Below, in pieces: positions 60,101-64,000 of a stretch of 64,000 bases of DNA. Source of the stretch: Sphagnum compactum (taxonomy: Eukaryota; Bryophyta; Sphagnopsida; Sphagnales); assembly GCA_965153455.1 (NCBI GenBank), contig OZ234494.1, positions 12,896,001 to 12,960,000 on the forward strand, read 5' to 3'. Both the position numbers and the translations under genes were made by a program. Positions within the stretch are counted from its first letter, which is position 1. Each line of letters begins with the position of its first letter. Below the pieces are notes generated by a model, which saw nothing but the letters and a program-made list of their open reading frames with translations, was not told the origin of the DNA and made no database searches.

Positions 60101-61430
60101 TCCTAACCAGTCCTCAGACACTTGTTTGCATCATACCTGACAAGTAAAGCGATAATCCATTCCTCCGGATGGACGAGGAAAGATGTAGAAATTGTATGTC
60201 TGTGCCTCATAGCAGCCCATCAAGGTGCTCCAATGAAAGGTTGCCAAGCCAAACTGAAAAAAGTCAAACATATTGTGTCAGTACCCAGAAAAAGAATCCA
60301 AATACATCTGGATCTGCAAACAACAGCAATAGACACCCCGAATCTCCAGATCCCTTCAAAAACTGAGCAGAAGTTTGAACATTGACAGACACCCACATGC
60401 TCTGAGATCTTCAAAAACTGAGCAGAAGTCTGAACAACAGTGACAGACACCTTCATGCTCAGAGCCCTTCAGAAGTTTGAACAACAGCAACAACACCCGC
60501 ATGCACAGAGGCCCTTCAAAACCTGAGCAGAAGTTCAAACAATGCAGCAAAAGACTCCTGCACGCTCAGATAAACTGAGGAGCAGTTTGAACAACACAGC
60601 GACAGACACCCACACGCTCATAGAACTTCAAAAACTGAGGAGCCATTTGAACAACAGAAACAGACACCTGCATGCTCAGAGACCATCAACAGCTGTTTAA
60701 TGTTGAAGCTCAATGTTGAACCACCAAACTGAGTTTCTGTCACAAGACTGGCAGCAACAAGAAGTAGACACAGCCATGATGCTAGCTGGCTAGCCCAACA
60801 ACAAAACATCAAAGAGAAGAAGGAGAAGACAGAAAAGCAAACAGAAAAGGCAGAGGAAAGAAATCAGGTTGTGTGGATGCATACAGGTACCTGCATGATG
60901 AGGAAATTCTGTGCTGATGTTCGAACTCGTGCATATCGTTGCTCAGCATCATCTAGCACCTCTTCTCTTCTGCAAGAAAGAGCAAGACAAAAGCATTACG
61001 AGAAGAAACATAGCTTCAAACCCTAACCCTAAAACACGCAGGCCTCCCAGACCGCAGGTGCTTCTTCTTCTTTTTTGCTTGTTATTGAAATCCTTGAGTC
61101 TCAAGCTGCTGGATCTTTCTGTTTCAGACTGAGATTTCCAAAGGAACTTCCAGTTTTACAAAGAGAATCTCTTCCCCGATACTCACTCACTCATTTTCTT
61201 TCTGCAACAACAGCAGTGCATAGCATAGATACAGCTAGCGAGCGAAACCGAAAGAAGAAAAGCTCACAGAACAAAGTTCCCGCTACAGACAGACAGACAA
61301 GACTGACTTACCGCGGATTTGTGAGCGAAAGACCTGTGAATTCTGCATCGATCGCGCACATCTCACAACTCCGCAATGACTCTTCAATCTGAGGCAAAAG
61401 AAGTTCGAAATTCTCCTCCGTCACCTCCAT
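57149..61430 (-). CDS. PARN: Poly(A)-specific ribonuclease PARN, 10 exons, 588 aa
   Basis: Exons on - are 61430-61312, 60969-60891, 60253-60137, 60002-59942, 59676-59384, 59218-58964, 58800-58515, 58362-58245, 57827-57725 and 57484-57149. They sum to 1,767 nt with every junction in phase. PARN removes poly(A) tails 3' to 5' as a DEDD-family Mg-dependent exonuclease. The catalytic residues are all present: D28 and E30 in CAIDAEFTG, D286 in VGHNMLLD, H440 and D445 in HEAGFDAYMTG. Residues 66-104 carry FGLATFHWS and NFYIFPRP. An R3H-like stretch (LDPSNSYLRAALHQQLEQEY) is in exon 5, and an RRM-like C-terminal domain follows MRIDLPYLPLQGP (about 490-585). Length is in the usual range. In Arabidopsis, AHG2/AtPARN acts on mitochondrial mRNA poly(A) status; whether this copy is AHG2-type or the second plant PARN-like type cannot be told. 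The start follows the MEVTEENFELLLPQI family N-terminus. Confidence 0.95.
60275..60700. repeat. Diverged minisatellite in PARN intron 2
   Basis: The unit CTTCAAAAACTGAGCAGAAG followed by TTTGAACAACAGCAACAGAC and ACCCACATGCTCAGA recurs about seven or eight times at 50-65-bp spacing. It fills most of the 637-bp intron between exons 2 and 3. Confidence 0.88.
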
Positions 61431-61890
61431 CCCCTAATACTTGGTTCTCCACCTCTCTCTCTCTATCTCTCTCTCAACGAATCCCTACCGATCTCCCTCG
61501 CTCCCGTTTTCCCTGCTCCGTTTCTGAACAATACACAAAAGGATGGAGATATGTGCAAGTAGGAGAGAAGCTTCGCATTTGGGTTTTTGTGTGTGTTTCC
61601 GAATTGCAACTTTCTTTTCTTTTCCTTTCCTTTTCGGTTGTGTGTGTTTCCGAGTTCCGACCGGTCTTGTGTTTTGCGAGTTGCGACTTGTCGTCGGCAG
61701 GCAGAGACTCAAGAGTCGTCAACGCATCTGCAACCGATTTGGTGTATCTGGTACTACGAGGGAGTGTTTGCTGGTCGCATTGCTAGACCTACTAAGTACT
61801 TGCGTGAAGATCATGGGCTTCTTCTTCTTCTTAAAGAATCGACAGCAGCTGCAAGCGTACACACCTATCTATCATCCATCACCTTAAAGC
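61431..61890 (-). promoter_or_regulatory. PARN promoter and 5' leader region
   Basis: Sequence upstream of the PARN start is GC-richer, with a CTCTCTCTATCTCTCTCTC tract at about 61,455-61,475 and TTTCCTTTCCTTTTC runs (+ strand). These GA/CT tracts are common near plant transcription starts. No TATA box can be assigned with confidence. Confidence 0.4.
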
Positions 61891-62102
61891 ATTAAAGAGA
61901 AACAGGAGTTTTGTTTGTCTCCAACATTCGACGAGACAACAGCAGCAGCAAATGCCCACACTTGCTTGCATAAAACTGTAGAAGAATCTGTTGCAACGCA
62001 GAAGTAGAAACCCGAAACAGACCTACATCACATTTTTCAAGAGGATTCAGTACAAGAGTTTGAATGGATAGGTGGGTGAGTTCTTCTTCCAGTAATAACT
62101 AA

Positions 62103-62468
62103 GAGCAACTCCATCGGTGATCAGTATGTGAAACTGCAAATGAAAATTCGATGAAGAAAAGTGAAAATATGCCGGTTTGTTTCAGCAAAATGCTTTTGAG
62201 CCAAGCAATTTTCCACAGTTTGCTGAGGCTCGTTAAAGGCACAGCAAAGATTAACACTTGCCAGAGAAGAATGTAATAAAGACTGCTGCTGCAGCATGAT
62301 TTGGCCAATCATAATGATTGGTCCAGGTGGTTTTGATATTGGTAGTCTCTAACCTATTTGCAATCCCAATTTTAGTTTTGATGGGTGGGGTTAGAAAAAA
62401 GTATATATAACTGCACTTGGAAGTGAGATTTTTGCAGAGTCGCATACTGAGCACCACTGGAGATGCTC
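62103..62468. mobile_element. 366-bp MITE with TAA target duplication (PIF/Harbinger-like)
   Basis: Left end GAGCAACTCCATCGGTGATC and right end (read inward on -) GAGCATCTCCAGTGGTGCTC, both continuing CAGTATG, form imperfect terminal inverted repeats of about 30 bp. TAA flanks both ends (62100-62102 and 62469-62471). It has no coding capacity. Three-base TAA/TTA duplications are typical of PIF/Harbinger MITEs. A related but incomplete copy starts at 13,463. Confidence 0.88.
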
Positions 62469-62471
62469 TAA

Positions 62472-62785
62472 GCGCAGTAGGAGTCGTTGATTCAAACTTC
62501 TGCTCAGTTTTTGAAGGTCAGCAAGAGAAGCAGCCCTAGCACCAGAACCAGTCGCGTTATTATTGCCTCCTACAACAACGACTTTGCGCAATGCGATGTT
62601 TCCGCAACCGGCAAGCTTCCTGGCGCAACAATTCTGCATAGTTTGCACCCATGCAATGTCTGGAAGAAGGGCTTCTAAGGCATGGGTTGTTGATGTTGTT
62701 GTGACAAGAAAGACTGTGACGACAATCAGCAGCCGCCCTCCTCGAGCTTGCTGCTGATCCGCTCGAGAAGCAGATGTTCACGGGA
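62472..62785 (-). other. Possible coding frame next to the MITE, unknown function
   Basis: On - a frame stays open for about 105 codons, from just after a TGA near 62,785 up to the MITE. It begins with a hydrophobic stretch (RLLIVVTVFLVTTTSTTHA) that resembles a signal peptide or membrane segment. It continues LEALLPDIAWVQTMQNCCA and SLADLQKLSRSLNQRLLLRL. It has no ATG before MQTMQ (62648), so it would need an upstream exon. The MITE puts a stop into the frame. A second - frame of 68 codons (62095-61892, ending TNKTPVSL) follows the MITE in another phase. Gene status is uncertain. Confidence 0.3.
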
Positions 62786-63507
62786 TTGCTGGAAGCCATA
62801 CCACAACCATCATTACATCCCCCGCCTCTTGTGAACTCTATCCCGACGTGCATCCCTCCTCCTCCTGTTCTTCCTGCACAACACGATCGTCGTCGCATCC
62901 GAGGTGGAGTGTTGTATGTTCGTTGTTGCTGTGATGTGGTTCTAGGTGTGATGGAATGCCAACAACAACAACTGGGTGCACATGAAGAAGAACAAGGGGG
63001 TGGTGGTGGTGCCGGTGTACATCGTCGTCGCCGTCGCGACTGCTGCAGCAGCAGAGGACATCTGTTTCCTAGTCCACAACCTGATGATGATGATGCTCTA
63101 CGGTATGCAGCATAGCCTTGAATGTGGTGTTTCTCTCTAGGATGATGCGATCCGAAACCTGCGGCTGCTGATTGTGGATAGCTGCGGCTGCTGCTGAAAG
63201 GAGGCGGCGGTGGAGGAGAAGTTCGTGAAAATTGGGTGCGGGTGTTTCTTCTTCGTCCATCACCATAGCGATCATACCTTGTGTAAGAGCTGCTGCTGGT
63301 ACTAGGGCTGCTGTCTGACATGATCCCAACCAGCTGATCTCGCGCGTCTGTAAGTGTGCGCGCCAATGTCGACACGACTCGCCAGAAATTTCCCATATGC
63401 AATTTCCCACAACTCTCCATGTCGCCATATCCTCCTCCTCCTCCTCCTCCTCCTCCTACTCCTCTTTCGAATCCTTTCCTGCTCGCTCTGCACCTCTGCA
63501 ATGTCAA
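62786..63507 (-). other. Low-complexity region, possible exon of an unrecognised gene
   Basis: Rich in CpG and trinucleotide runs. The - strand frame up to 63507 contains a plausible stretch (MGNFWRVVSTLARTLTDARD followed by QLVGIMSDSSP, Ser, Pro and Arg-rich sequence), with an acceptor-like TTGCAG just upstream near 63,508. Frames on both strands are open through Cys/Arg/His-rich low-complexity sequence, so the true frame cannot be decided. A TCC run at about 63,431-63,460 encodes poly-Gly in this frame. Confidence 0.3.
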
Positions 63508-63669
63508 TTCCCAACAGAATCACTTTCTCTCATCAGACGAGTTCGGAAACTTTTCCATCGCAATTCAATCGATCATCTCTATCTCCTTATGATGCAAATT
63601 CTCCAACCCATCTCTCTATCTCTGTGGACAAGATCATCTATCTATCTGCTCATGAAAATTCTGGAAACC

Positions 63670-63700
63670 ATCTCTCTCTCTCTCTCTCTCTCTCGGTGAA
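63670..63700. repeat. CT dinucleotide microsatellite
   Basis: A CTCTCT run of about 25-28 nt on +, probably in a leader or intron of the - strand gene at the window end. Confidence 0.9.
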
Positions 63701-63804
63701 CAAACAATCCAGCACGAAATCCTCCATGAAAACAACTGCAATACTGCGAGATTGCTAGCTACAAACAAATTGGAACGTCGTCATCATCACACCGATAGAA
63801 TCCT

Positions 63805-63951
63805 TGTTGGCGCTTGAAGTTGTAGGCTGCGAGCAAGATCTTCCTCCTCAACTGCTGCTGGTGGTGTTTGTTGAGACCAACTTCTGCTCATGATCTGCAG
63901 CTGCTCCTCATTCATGTTTGCTTCTTCTTCTGCAAAACCCAAATTTCAGAT
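63805..63951 (-). CDS. Possible first coding exon of an unrecognised gene, partial
   Basis: After an acceptor-like TTTTGCAG (63,945-63,952, read on -) the frame MNEEQLQIMSRSW then QQTPPAAVEEEDLARSLQLQ runs to a TGA near 63,805, or to a donor-like CG|GTGTGA just before it. Composition is protein-like. Its relation to the low-complexity frame at 62,786-63,507 is unproven. Confidence 0.3.
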
Positions 63952-64000
63952 TTCTTCCCTCTTCTCTTCTCTTCTTCACCACCACCCACTTCCTTGAATC

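Noticed and set aside
62774-63115. 113-codon + frame rich in Pro, Arg, Gln and Gly
   Set aside because: Low-complexity CAG/CCT-rich sequence is open in several frames on both strands; nothing favours this one.

Overview
The window is nuclear DNA of a land plant. Protein genes carry GT-AG introns, the long spacers are AT-rich and full of minisatellites, and degraded plant transposons fill much of the middle. The proteins are plant types: a RETICULATA-RELATED protein, a basic proline-rich microtubule-protein relative, PARN, and a small four-helix membrane protein. A nuclear copy of mitochondrial atp6 has TAA where plant ATP6 proteins have Gln. This fits a lineage with U-to-C organelle RNA editing (ferns, lycophytes, hornworts), but ordinary C-to-T decay could give the same pattern. 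A fern or other seed-free plant is my best guess, not a conclusion.

Layout. 1-2.3 kb: 3' part of a RETICULATA-RELATED gene on +, with an in-frame TGA. 2.3-19.4 kb: gene-poor DNA with at least six different tandem-repeat arrays, one compound hairpin microsatellite and a MITE end. 19.4-21.5 kb: pyrimidine- and CTG-rich leader or promoter. 21.56-29.96 kb: a six-exon + strand gene for a predicted 2,504-aa protein. It has RPSTP repeats, a 22-copy 15-aa repeat in a 5.4-kb exon, and a C-terminal CaaX box. 32.4-41.0 kb: a broken Ty3/gypsy element (reverse transcriptase, RNase H, integrase on +) split by two insertions. The second is a complete 2,426-bp hAT element with an 8-bp target duplication, its transposase on - killed only by stop codons. 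41.3-43.2 kb: a GC-richer island with a 151-codon orphan ORF and a 191-bp duplication. 43-48 kb: AT-rich spacer with a tRNA-derived-like element. 48.0-50.3 kb: a two-coding-exon + strand gene for a 206-aa four-helix membrane protein, preceded by a leader with a 42-codon upstream ORF and a 17-bp perfect hairpin. 55.07-55.76 kb: the nuclear mitochondrial atp6 copy. 57.15-61.43 kb: a complete ten-exon PARN gene on -. 61.9-64.0 kb: low-complexity, probably genic DNA on -, interrupted by a 366-bp MITE with TAA target duplications.

The genes do not form an operon or cluster; they are independent plant genes. PARN is a poly(A)-specific 3' exonuclease, the large protein is probably cytoskeletal, the RETICULATA relative would be a plastid-envelope protein if functional, and the membrane protein has no assigned role. 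I predicted all splice sites by eye, checking reading-frame phase and family similarity. Totals that close exactly (7,515 nt for the large gene, 1,767 nt for PARN) support the two long models.
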